A stretch of 64,000 nucleotides of DNA from G965226155 sp965226155 (GTDB taxonomy: Bacteria > Pseudomonadota > Gammaproteobacteria > Eutrophobiales > Eutrophobiaceae). Below, one piece after another: positions 8,968-17,375 of the stretch. Each line of letters begins with the position of its first letter. Within the stretch, counting starts at the first letter, position 1. Location: NCBI GenBank assembly GCA_965226155.1, contig OZ245331.1:434001-498000 (forward strand). Direction: 5' to 3'. The notes under the pieces are model-generated. The model was not told the DNA's origin. It worked only from the letters and a program-made list of their open reading frames with translations, and did not search any database. The position numbers were made by a program, and so were the translations under genes.

Positions 8968-11173
8968 TGCCCTTGGATAGTGAATTCAAAACGAGTGAGC
9001 TTGCAGGTGGTGGCATTAAGAAAGTGCTGCACACACTGAACACCGCTCGAAAAATTGGTCTTAGAAAGACGTCCAAAGCCATGTTAGGGAAGAATACATG
9101 CAAAGCATGTGGACTGGGAATGGGCGGCCAAATGGGTGGCATGACTAATGAGCTAGGCGAGTTCCCATCCGTCTGTAACAAGAGTATTCAAGCACAATCA
9201 AGTGATACCCAAGCGGCTATTCCGGATGAAATCTTTGACCTTTCGATCAACGAATTCGCCAAATTATCAGGGTATGAATTGGAGCATCTAGGACGCCTCA
9301 ATACACCTCTTTATAAAAAGGCAAAAGCAAATCACTATCAGCCCGTGAGTTGGGAGTTCGCCCTAAAGCATGCCAGCCAAAGATTTTCGTCAATCCCTCC
9401 AGAGCGCAGTTTTTTCTATTCGTCTGGGAGGGCTTCTAATGAAGCGGGCTTTATCCTCCAGTTACTTGCACGCCTCTATGGAACCAATAATGTCAACAAT
9501 TGCTCGTACTACTGCCATCAGGCAACGTCGGTTGCCTTAGGTACAACAATAGGAAGTGGAACTTCAACAATAAAACTTGAAGATTTAGCAGATTGCGATC
9601 TTATATTTGTTATTGGTGCTAACCCAGCCTCCAATCATCCTCGCTTTATTTATAACCTAACAAAGTGCCGTAGCCGTGGCGGTCGGGTAGTCATAATTAA
9701 CCCCGCTATAGAGCCAGGGTTAGTAAAATTCTCGCTTCCTAAAAGTCCTAAATCTCTCATCGCTGGTGGTACTGAAGTTGCCTCTGACTATATCCAGCCA
9801 AGAATTGGCACAGACATGACGGTATTCAAAGGGATAGCTAAAGCAATCATAGAAGCTGAGAAGCATGATCAATCATTCATAGATGCAAACACTAACGGCT
9901 TCGAATCTTTTGCACAGGATGTAGCTAATACGTCATGGGAGGAAATTACCAGTCTCTGTGGAGTTGACCAAGACAGTATCGAAACAATAGCAACACACTA
10001 TGCCAACGCCGATAAGGTTGTCTTTGCATGGGGCATGGGAATGACCCATCATCTTAACGGCGTCGATAATATTGAATACATTGTAAACATCGCCTTACTA
10101 AGAGGCATGCTGGGAAAACAAAACGCAGGATTATTGCCTTTAAGGGGACATAGCAACGTACAAGGTATTGGCACAGTTGGCGTAAAACCTGAGCTCGCTG
10201 ATACAGTCCTTAACAATATGATCAACACATTAGGTATTACGGTTCCTGAAACTGAAGGGCTGGACACGATGGGGGCAATGCAACGAGCCTATTCAGGCAT
10301 GATTGATGCTGCACTGATCATGGGGGGGGGGGCAACTTATATGGTGCAAATCCAGATTCTAGCTGGGCAAAAAAAGCACTCGAGAATATCGACTTCAAAT
10401 TATTCCTCACGACCACGATCAATAAGGGTCATGTAGACGCAATTGGCGAAGGCGAATCGATGATTCTACCCGTAGCCGCCCGTGACGAAGAATGGCAATC
10501 TACCACGCAAGAATCTATGTTTAATTTTGTACGTCTAAGCGATGGCGGAATTAAGCGTCTAAATAACGCACGGCCAGAATCAGCTGTACTTTGCGAACTT
10601 GCACAGAAACTTGTTCCAAATGGACCGATAAATTGGAATGAATATTCTAATCATCAAAAAATTCGTGAAGCAATCTCAAAGGTTATCCCAGGCATGGAAG
10701 AAGCAGAGAGTATAGAAAAAACCAGAAAAGAGTTTTATGTCGGAGGAAGAACGATAAGCTTAGGCAGATTTAATACGCCTACTCGAAAGGCTGCTTTCCA
10801 AGTTCGTCCACTACCAAGCCAACGACAAAAAGAGCAGTTAATTCTCACCACTGTGCGAAGTGAGGGACAATTCAACACAATAATATACGAAGAAAACGAT
10901 GTTTACAGAGGGACGAATAGGCGATGGTGTGTAATGATGTCACCACTCGACATGGGAAATCGAGGTCTACAACAAGGCGAACTTATAACATTAATTTCTG
11001 ACCACGGAAGAATGGAATCAATCACGCTGTATGCCTATAAACTGGCACTAGGATGCGTGATGGCTTACTTCCCCGAAGCCAATGTGTTGACCGGGAGCGC
11101 GGTAGATCCACGCAGTAAGACGCCTAGCTTTAAAGCGACACCTGTCTGGATTGAAAAAAGACAAAATGCTTAG
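8967..11173 (+). pseudogene. Molybdopterin formate dehydrogenase-like oxidoreductase, split at a poly-G tract
   Basis: Reading continues from 8967 to about 10320 in one frame and from about 10333 to 11173 in another; together they give one FdhF/YdeP-type (Fdh4A-like) molybdopterin oxidoreductase. The N-terminal CKACGLGMGGQ motif, the molybdopterin-binding YYCHQATSVALG and FVIGANPASNHPRF segments, and the C-terminal MSPLDMGNRGLQQGE domain are recognisable. At the break relatives read MGGNLYGANPD; here 11 consecutive G residues put the frame out, and the correct sequence GNLYGANPDSSW continues in the other frame. Its place after frmA-frmB suggests formate oxidation. It may be phase-variable, dead, or a homopolymer sequencing error. 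The short accessory subunit Fdh4B is not seen. Confidence 0.82.
10322..10332. repeat. Poly-G tract of 11 bases inside the formate dehydrogenase-like gene
   Basis: Eleven G in a row where the expected MGGN codons would need about six. A count of 9 or 12 would restore the frame. Such tracts are classic slipped-strand sites. Confidence 0.9.
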
Positions 11174-11396
11174 AAAAAAACTCAGCAAATCACATTTATA
11201 ATTAAAGTTTTTTGGTGGGCCAGTTAACATTACATTTCTGACAGATGGCTTAATAACACCATCAAATTGAAATGACATTACTTACCCCCATCTGTAATGT
11301 TACAACCTCCTGAAAACTTGTGCTTTCTTCCCCCGAAAAACTTACTGCCGGTCTCTATGGCTTTATTCTTCCTGTTTTCAGTAACTTAGAATGTTT

Positions 11397-11430
11397 ATAA
11401 CGAGTTGCGTTATATAGCGCAATGCGTTAT
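11397..11430. promoter_or_regulatory. Long palindromic operator at the higBA promoter
   Basis: A 34-base near-perfect palindrome: arms ATAACG and CGTTAT outermost, TTGCG and CGCAA inside, TATATA at the centre (14 of 17 positions pair). It lies directly upstream of the HigB coding start, where HigA/HigBA complexes of other systems bind to autoregulate. Confidence 0.65.
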
Positions 11431-11439
11431 AGTCCATGG

Positions 11440-11721
11440 GTGATCAGGACATTTATTTGCAAGGAAACTAAAAAAATCTGGGAGGGCCAGTCTTCCAGAA
11501 AATTTCCAATTAATATGCAAAATACGGCCAGACGCAAGCTCAGAATACTGAACAACACTCAGGATGTACGGGACCTACGAATCCCCCCGGGAAATCGCCT
11601 GGAAGTTTTACGTCATGAAAGAGAGGGCCAACATAGTATTAGAATTAATGACCAGTATCGCATTTGCTTTGTCTGGAAACAGGGTGAGGCGTACCAAGTC
11701 GAAATCGTTGATTACCACTAA
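11440..11721 (+). CDS. higB: HigB/RelE-type mRNA interferase toxin
   Basis: Ribosome-dependent RNase toxin of the RelE superfamily. The C-terminal half is typical of HigB: LRIPPGNRLEVL, REGQHSIRINDQYRICF, then VEIVDYH. I use the GTG at 11440 (VIRTFICKETKKI), which matches the family's usual beginning; an ATG at 11422 would add six residues and lie inside the palindromic operator. The antitoxin gene follows after 11 bases with a good ribosome site. The toxin-before-antitoxin order is normal for hig. Confidence 0.9.
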   Translation: MIRTFICKETKKIWEGQSSRKFPINMQNTARRKLRILNNTQDVRDLRIPPGNRLEVLRHEREGQHSIRINDQYRICFVWKQGEAYQVEIVDYH

Positions 11722-11732
11722 GGAGAATTGAA

Positions 11733-12026
11733 ATGACTACTCTTAAAAACGTTCATCCCGGTGATGTTCTACTGAATGATTTTCTAGAACTGATGAACAT
11801 CAGCCAAAACAAGCTCGCAAGGGATATCTCTGTACCGCCTAGGCGCGTCAATGAGATTGTTCTCGGTAAGCGCTCTATTACTGCGGATACAGCTTTGCGA
11901 CTCTCTCGTTATTTTGGAAATAGTGAGAAATTCTGGATGGGACTGCAGGATGATTATGATTTAGAAGATGCACGGAAAGAGATTGGTAATACGCTTAAGA
12001 AAATTACAAGTGTTGCAGTGTGGTAA
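11733..12026 (+). CDS. higA: HigA antitoxin (XRE-family helix-turn-helix)
   Basis: 97 residues with the HigA/VapI pattern: HPGDVLLNDFLELMNISQNKLARDI leads into a helix-turn-helix with PPRRVNEIVLGKRSI and then TALRLSRYFGNSEKFWMGLQ. It should neutralise HigB and bind the upstream palindrome. Start is supported by AGGAG seven bases upstream. IS30 copy 1 sits only 7 bases after the stop, so the toxin-antitoxin pair survives just outside the element. Confidence 0.92.
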   Translation: MTTLKNVHPGDVLLNDFLELMNISQNKLARDISVPPRRVNEIVLGKRSITADTALRLSRYFGNSEKFWMGLQDDYDLEDARKEIGNTLKKITSVAVW

Positions 12027-12033
12027 TTAATTA

Positions 12034-13101
12034 CGTGAATTCAATTTGTAAGTGCAACTCAATTAGGTGGCACGAACGGCAAGCTGCGGTAGCATCCTTA
12101 CCTTTCGTTCCAGCAAGAAAGAGAGGCACAGATGAGACACTACACACAGCTTACCGAGCATCAACGTTACCAGATTTACGCCCTGATGAAAGCAGGACAT
12201 ACACAAACGGACATAGCCGCCTTGATAGGCGTGCATAAATCTACTATTAGCCGTGAACTCAGACGCAACCGTGGCTTGAGAGGCTATCGACCCCGCCAAG
12301 CTCAGTTGCTCCGGCAAGCGCGTCGAGAAGCCAGCCAACAACAGCGACTCCCCACGACCTTGTGGGAGCGAGTAGAGGTCTGGCTGCGGGACGAATGGAG
12401 TCCTGAGCAAATCAGTGAACGGTTGCATAAACGAGAAGGTATCGCTCTGAGTCATGAATGGATATATCACTACATATACCAGGACAAGGCAGACGGCGGT
12501 GAGCTGTACCGGTACTTGCGTTGCCAGAAGAAACGAAAGAAGCGTTATGGTAGTTATCAACGTCGTGGGGTTCTGGTGAATCAGATCAGCATTGATAAGC
12601 GTCCCGCCATTGTGAACAGGAAGACACGCATCGGTGACTGGGAAGTGGACACCGTCATCGGCAAAGGCCATCGACAGGCGCTGGTCACCTTGAGCGAGCG
12701 CAAGTCGATGTACACCTTGATTGCACAGGTGAAACGACGAACTGCCTCTGCCGTCAGGCAAGCTATCGTGCGATTGTTGTCTAATATGAAGGCGTCGGTT
12801 CACACGGTCACCTCGGATAATGGAAAAGAATTTGCTGAGCATGAGGTTATTGCTCAACAATTGAACGCGGGGTTCTATTTTGCACATCCTTATGCCTCCT
12901 GGGAACGGGGTTTAAATGAAAATATCAATGGTCTCATTCGACAGTACTTCCCAAAGAAAATGGACTCCAGCACGATTACACAAAAGCAGTTAAACTTGGT
13001 CATGAAAAAACTCAATCACCGTCCCAGAAAAACACTTAATTCAAAAACACTACATGAAGTCTTTTTTAACATCAACGTTGCACTTCAAAGTTGAATTCAC
13101 G
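12034..13101 (+). mobile_element. IS30-family insertion sequence, copy 1
   Basis: 1068-base element, one of three near-identical copies here. The terminal inverted repeats match 17 of 20 bases without gaps: ATTCAATTTGTAAGTGCAAC on the left against ATTCAACTTTGAAGTGCAAC read from the right end. The outer left end is CGTGAATTC. The right end of this copy is GAATTCACG, whereas copies 2 and 3 end GAATCCGCG. Flanks (TTA left, ATT right) do not form a duplication, so ends may have recombined or been rearranged. Confidence 0.92.
12132..13094 (+). CDS. IS30-family transposase, copy 1
   Basis: 320 residues, intact. N-terminal helix-turn-helix (EIAALIGVHKSTISRELRRN-like), then an rve/DDE catalytic domain: Asp in IGDWEVDTVIGKGH, Asp in TSDNGKEF, Glu in WERGLNENINGLIRQYFPK. 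It differs from the other two copies at a few residues, for example SERLHK in place of SDWLHK. A long open frame on the opposite strand (12063-12887) is a shadow of this gene. Confidence 0.96.
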   Translation: MRHYTQLTEHQRYQIYALMKAGHTQTDIAALIGVHKSTISRELRRNRGLRGYRPRQAQLLRQARREASQQQRLPTTLWERVEVWLRDEWSPEQISERLHKREGIALSHEWIYHYIYQDKADGGELYRYLRCQKKRKKRYGSYQRRGVLVNQISIDKRPAIVNRKTRIGDWEVDTVIGKGHRQALVTLSERKSMYTLIAQVKRRTASAVRQAIVRLLSNMKASVHTVTSDNGKEFAEHEVIAQQLNAGFYFAHPYASWERGLNENINGLIRQYFPKKMDSSTITQKQLNLVMKKLNHRPRKTLNSKTLHEVFFNINVALQS

Positions 13102-13232
13102 ATTGAATATTAGTCGATGTCCAGTCAAAAATACTATCTGCTCTTAAAGGGATTGAGAGGGCAATAAAAATAATACATAAGATAAGTCTGAACATACAAT
13201 TATTATAATATAAATAATAAAACACGAGCATC

Positions 13233-13260
13233 AATGTCCGCTTTGGGTCGAAAGCGGACA
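13233..13260. repeat. Perfect hairpin between IS30 copy 1 and the dead transposase
   Basis: ATGTCCGCTTT and AAAGCGGACAT enclose a GGGTCG loop. It looks like a stable stem-loop: a terminator without a T-tail, or one of the short dispersed palindromes found in gammaproteobacterial genomes. Only one copy is in this window. Confidence 0.6.
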
Positions 13261-13332
13261 TTTAATTTCCTAGAAAACCGTTGTCCATTGCGAATTACTA
13301 ATTAGAGCATAAGGCCAACAAGAATATCAGTC

Positions 13333-14462
13333 TTGTCCCTCCATTATTCTATCCATATGCTATATGTCGCTATGAGATGGTTACTCTTCCTGCTAAGCAA
13401 TACTGTTACACTGCTGTGTCAACTCGCACGGAAAGGTAGCGTCAAAGCCATCATTTCTGAAAACCTGTTAGTTAAACACCCACTACTTATATTGAATCGT
13501 CCCAGACAAAGCGCTCCTCTGCTCAAGCCACTGGACAGATTGACTCTCGGATGGCTTAGCAGGTACTGAATCCTGGTAGGATGGTAAAAGCGGCGATTAT
13601 TATTAAACCTTCTACGCTACTCGCATTTCATAACGCCTTAGTGAAGAGAAAGTATCAACGTTTATTTGGCTCTATCCACAAAGGTAAGCCCGGCCCCAAA
13701 GGCCCCAGGGATGATTTGATTCAATTGGTCCTGGAAATAAAAAAACGAAATCCTTCATACGATTGTCCCAAAATTGCTCTATTGGTGTCAAATCGATTCG
13801 GGATTGACATTAATAAGAATGTGATACGCCGAATTCTCGCTTTACACTACAATCCTCAGCCTCCCGATTTCCGACATCCTTCCTGGTTATCTGTGATAGG
13901 GAACATAAAGAACAGTCTATGGAGCATTGACTTATTCAGATGTGAATCCATGACATTGAGGTCGTATTGGGTACTGGTTGTCATGGATCAGTGGAGCCGC
14001 AGAATTATTGGTTTTGGTGTGCAGGCTGAACCAGCGGATGGTCCTGCCTTATGTCGTATGTTTAATGACGCAATAACCCATCACGCAATACCAAACTATA
14101 TTAGTACCGATCACGATCCCTTATTCAAATATTTTCGATGGCAAGCTAACTTGCGGATCCTGGACATTGACGAGGTAAAGACTATTCCTTTCACACCGAT
14201 ATCCCATCCATTCATTGAGCGATTGATTGGTACGATTAGAAGAGAATACCTGGCCCAGACATTTTTCTAGAATTCACTGAATTTGCAGAGAAAACTGGAT
14301 GAATTCAAAGACTATTATAATCAATATCGAGTTCATTCATCGCTGGCTGGTAACACGCCCACTGAATATTGTGATACCACCCCCAGGAAATGCATAAATT
14401 GTAATACTTACTCATGGCAATCACCTTGTGCTGGGTTGTTTCAAACACCCGTTGCAGCATGA
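13333..14462 (+). pseudogene. Decayed integrase-type (rve) transposase
   Basis: An N-terminal piece (13333-13569, with ISENLLVKHPLLILNRPR) continues after a frameshift near 13555 as LNPGRMVKAAIIIKPSTLL (13581-14270), with a DDE core: SLWSIDLFRCES, YISTDHDPLFKYF, and HPFIERLIGTIRREYL. A TAG at 14268-14270 stands where relatives have Trp (TLFWN-type motif), and the same frame continues to a TGA at 14460-14462 (QRKLDEFKDYYNQYRVHSSL). It therefore has at least one frameshift and one nonsense codon and should be inactive. Terminal repeats were not found. Confidence 0.82.
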
Positions 14463-14574
14463 ATTAGGAATTCGCCACCCACAAAATGTTGACAAGTGGT
14501 TTCACTATAAGCCTGAATAAACTAGAAGGGCTAGAGATACAGACTTACTATTATCGTCAGCAGACAAAAACTTT

Positions 14575-14744
14575 AATATGTATGAGGAGGACACAAAGTT
14601 AAATCTGCAAAGAAATTACCTGCAACACACCTCGATGACTTTCGCCGTTTAGAAAAAAGCAGGGAGTTGTGTAATTGTCTGGGAGTAGAGTATATTGACA
14701 TCTATATTAATAAATTAAAAGTGTTGGAATGGTTAAAAATATGA
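14575..14744 (+). pseudogene. 3' remnant of a second gmaS/glnT gene
   Basis: Reads NMYEED then, after a one-base shift, VKSAKKLPATHLDDFRRLEK and onward to a TGA at 14742-14744. The intact gmaS at 26-27 kb has INMYEEGHKVKSAQKLPATL at the same place. Only the last 60 or so codons remain, upstream of amt. The stretch 14745-14888 after it holds no gene that I can see. Confidence 0.8.
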
Positions 14745-14888
14745 CGGAACAGTCACTTCCTTTTCTATTCAAGTAAGTGTGTAGTCGTCACCAAGCATGA
14801 CCGCCACATTTTTTTGAGGGTTGAAGAAGCATATTTGGAAATATACAAACTGGTTAGAAATACAAAATGGTAAAAGTGAACGTTAAAT

Positions 14889-16289
14889 ATGGATGATGAA
14901 TTAACTTCTCTTGGAATGATTTTCACTGAGTTTTACTACTGGGTAACAGTAGTGATTATGTTTTTAATCCACGTTGGATTTTGCGTCTATGAAGTTGGTG
15001 CGTCACGTCATAAGAACCATCTACATACCTTGATGAAAAATACAATGTTGGTTCCATTGGTGACAATTACATTCTATTTTTTCGGCTGGTGGATCTATTT
15101 TGCTATCCCAAATGGGCCGGGTATTACAGGAGGCTTGATTGATGCACCCTGGGCGTTGCCCTGGAGCGAATTAATGGGCACACACATGGGTGGAACGCCT
15201 GTATCTGCAAACCTCAACGCATCTGACACTCAAACCTGGGCACGCTTCAATGGTGTTTTCTGGGCTGCATTTTTATTATTTTCATGGACTGCGGCATCTA
15301 TCGTGTCGGGTGCATGTATTGAACGTATTAGATCAAATGCATTCTGGATTTTGGCTGTTCTCATCGGATCAGTCATGTGGATCATTGATGCTGCTTGGGG
15401 TTGGCACCCAGATGGTTGGATGGTACAGAAACTTGGCTATCATGATGCTTATGCTTCAGGCGTTATACATGCAATAGCTGGTGGTTTCGCATTAGGCGTA
15501 ATAACTGTTCTCGGACCACGTATCGGCAAGTTTAGAGAAGACGGTACACCCAGACGCATAGCACCGCATAATCCATGGATGGTAACAATTGGGTTGTTTT
15601 TGATATACGTTGGATTTTGGGGTTTCTATGCAGCTTGTAACGTGCCAATAATTGATATCCAACAAGGAGAGGGTCAATTTTTTTCTGCGACAAACATTTA
15701 CCTGAGTCCAACTACTCTGTCTGCAATTACCTTTAACTTTTTAATGTCCCTTGCAGGAGGCTTACTGGCTGGGTACGTCATCTCAAAAGGAGATGCTGTA
15801 TGGACTTATTATTCAGGTCTTGCCGGTATTGTTACGGCATCGGCAGGCAATGATCTATATCACCCGATTCAGGCTATGTTTATTGCAGTAGCAGGTGTCG
15901 TATTTATGTACCGCATGCACCACTGGGTGGAACGAAAATTCCAGGTTGACGATGCTGTTGGTGCAGTCGCTGTGCATGGTTATGCAGGTTTCTTCGGCGT
16001 TTGTATTGCAGGTTTTGTACTGTGGGGTTACCCAACATCACCAAACCCGGAATATGCTTCAATTACACCCTGGGGACAATTTTGCGGAGCGCTTATCATG
16101 TTTGGGTTGTTAGGTTTTTTACCTGGTTTTCTTACTGCTAAATTACTAAAAGCCTTTGGAATTTTACGTATCCCAAGGGAAATTGAACTAGTCGGATTAG
16201 ATATATCCACTGAGATAGAAGCGGAACAAGCGGCAAGAGAAGTTATCATGGCCGAGCGTACAGAAGCTGAGACTATGTATATCGGCTAG
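14889..16289 (+). CDS. amt: Amt-family ammonium/methylammonium transporter
   Basis: Integral inner-membrane channel of 466 residues with about eleven hydrophobic helices in the Amt pattern. Visible family features are a conserved FNGVFWAAFLLFSWTAAS helix, an Asp/Trp-rich stretch IDAAWGWHPDG and the twin-histidine-type segments (DAYASGVIHAIAGG and AVAVHGYAGFFGV). It stands between a gmaS remnant and the NMG operon, and a small membrane protein follows after 39 bases. It is therefore a good candidate for methylammonium uptake; substrate preference cannot be read from sequence. Its stop is TAG, showing that TAG is an ordinary stop in this genome. Confidence 0.88.
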   Translation: MDDELTSLGMIFTEFYYWVTVVIMFLIHVGFCVYEVGASRHKNHLHTLMKNTMLVPLVTITFYFFGWWIYFAIPNGPGITGGLIDAPWALPWSELMGTHMGGTPVSANLNASDTQTWARFNGVFWAAFLLFSWTAASIVSGACIERIRSNAFWILAVLIGSVMWIIDAAWGWHPDGWMVQKLGYHDAYASGVIHAIAGGFALGVITVLGPRIGKFREDGTPRRIAPHNPWMVTIGLFLIYVGFWGFYAACNVPIIDIQQGEGQFFSATNIYLSPTTLSAITFNFLMSLAGGLLAGYVISKGDAVWTYYSGLAGIVTASAGNDLYHPIQAMFIAVAGVVFMYRMHHWVERKFQVDDAVGAVAVHGYAGFFGVCIAGFVLWGYPTSPNPEYASITPWGQFCGALIMFGLLGFLPGFLTAKLLKAFGILRIPREIELVGLDISTEIEAEQAAREVIMAERTEAETMYIG

Positions 16290-16328
16290 ATCAATGCAAT
16301 TAACAAAGTTCAACAGAGGCAAAATATT

Positions 16329-16565
16329 ATGTCCACAGGCAATGTAGAGAGCTTTGCTGGCAAGATAAATGAGATAGGTCCCATGTATCCCTTTGTTGGA
16401 TGGGAGTGCTTTTTAGTTGTTCTGGGCATTATTTTCTGGATTGGATGGCATATTTGGCAATTTCGATTTGAAATCAGGGAATATGATGAGGAGCTTAAGA
16501 AATATGTGAATAAGGAAATATTGTCACGAGTTTTTGAAAGAGAAGAGCAGGACCCAGGTGTTTGA
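16329..16565 (+). CDS. Small single-span membrane protein downstream of amt
   Basis: 78 residues: a short polar N-terminus, one hydrophobic helix (about 24-42, WECFLVVLGIIFWIGWHIW), then a charged, probably coiled tail (EIREYDEELKKYVNKEI). No family recognised. It follows amt closely on the same strand and may be a partner or regulator of the transporter; that is inference from position only. It converges on mgdD. Confidence 0.65.
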   Translation: MSTGNVESFAGKINEIGPMYPFVGWECFLVVLGIIFWIGWHIWQFRFEIREYDEELKKYVNKEILSRVFEREEQDPGV

Positions 16566-16679
16566 ATTTTAATATATTGAATTATAGATGGCGGTTGACT
16601 TGGATATGCTGGCTGATGCTAATGTGCCCTTGAAGAAATAATTGGACTGAATTGAGTCTCACATCAAACCTATGTTTGC

Positions 16680-17375
16680 TTAATAAATCGAGCTCTTTAT
16701 GGCATTGTAGCCAGGTACGCAACCATTAAACTCCTGCATCGCATCTAGAAGACAGTCCCATAAATAATATGCAAGTGAGGTATCTACCAACACTATATAT
16801 CCTTGGATACCAGTAAGATCCCGACGGATAATAATGACGCTTGTGCGGGCCATAGATGTTTGAACTATGCTCATATTTGCAAACTTATAGATACTCAGAT
16901 CGACAGCACATAGTTTTGATAATAGTTCTGCACACTGTTCACCCTTGAGCAAAAAACAGGCATGACTATCCTGTCGAGGTAAATAGTAGATCCCAGGGTA
17001 TTTATCGCTTAGTGCGTCTGTGCCTGTTTTATCAATTACTTTTGAAAAGCTACTAGACGTATCGCTTACATCCTGTAGGATCATAATTTCGGTTTGCGAC
17101 AATCGAGCAATTAAGAGCTCTTGCTCTATTAGTGTCGCCCGATTGATTTCTGGCACATCTAAATTATGTTGATCTATTAGCCATTGAACGATATTAGCCC
17201 CTCGAAATCCAATCCTGTTTAGACTGCTCAAGTCAAATAAACATAATGGATTGTTATTTCTCTCTTCACTACTTGCATCACGCTTTGACAGTGGAACTAA
17301 ATAGTCATTTATATCACCGAATTCGTACTCGGCCTCGGAAAATTTATGTGATACAGGGCTTTGCTTTTTCATCAC
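16680..17375 (-). CDS. mgdD: N-methylglutamate dehydrogenase, subunit D (SoxG-like gamma subunit)
   Basis: 231 residues resembling the gamma subunit of heterotetrameric sarcosine oxidase, a GcvT-like fold without the catalytic core. FDLSSLNRIGFRGANIVQWL and the C-terminal WDCLLDAMQEFNGCVPG are typical. Its ATG overlaps the mgdC stop by four bases (ATGA), so it is the last gene of mgdABCD. The identity as methylglutamate rather than sarcosine enzyme rests on linkage to mgsABC-gmaS. A 3' scrap of a second copy lies at 30.7 kb. Confidence 0.82.
   Translation of the reverse strand: MMKKQSPVSHKFSEAEYEFGDINDYLVPLSKRDASSEERNNNPLCLFDLSSLNRIGFRGANIVQWLIDQHNLDVPEINRATLIEQELLIARLSQTEIMILQDVSDTSSSFSKVIDKTGTDALSDKYPGIYYLPRQDSHACFLLKGEQCAELLSKLCAVDLSIYKFANMSIVQTSMARTSVIIIRRDLTGIQGYIVLVDTSLAYYLWDCLLDAMQEFNGCVPGYNAIKSSIY

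Noticed and set aside
12063..12887. Long opposite-strand open frame inside IS30 copy 1 (same in copies 2 and 3, 274/232 residues)
   Set aside because: It repeats exactly with the transposase in all copies and has no family character; it is the antisense shadow of the transposase gene.
13233..13260. Hairpin as part of a CRISPR or integron repeat
   Set aside because: Only one copy in the window and no regular spacing.
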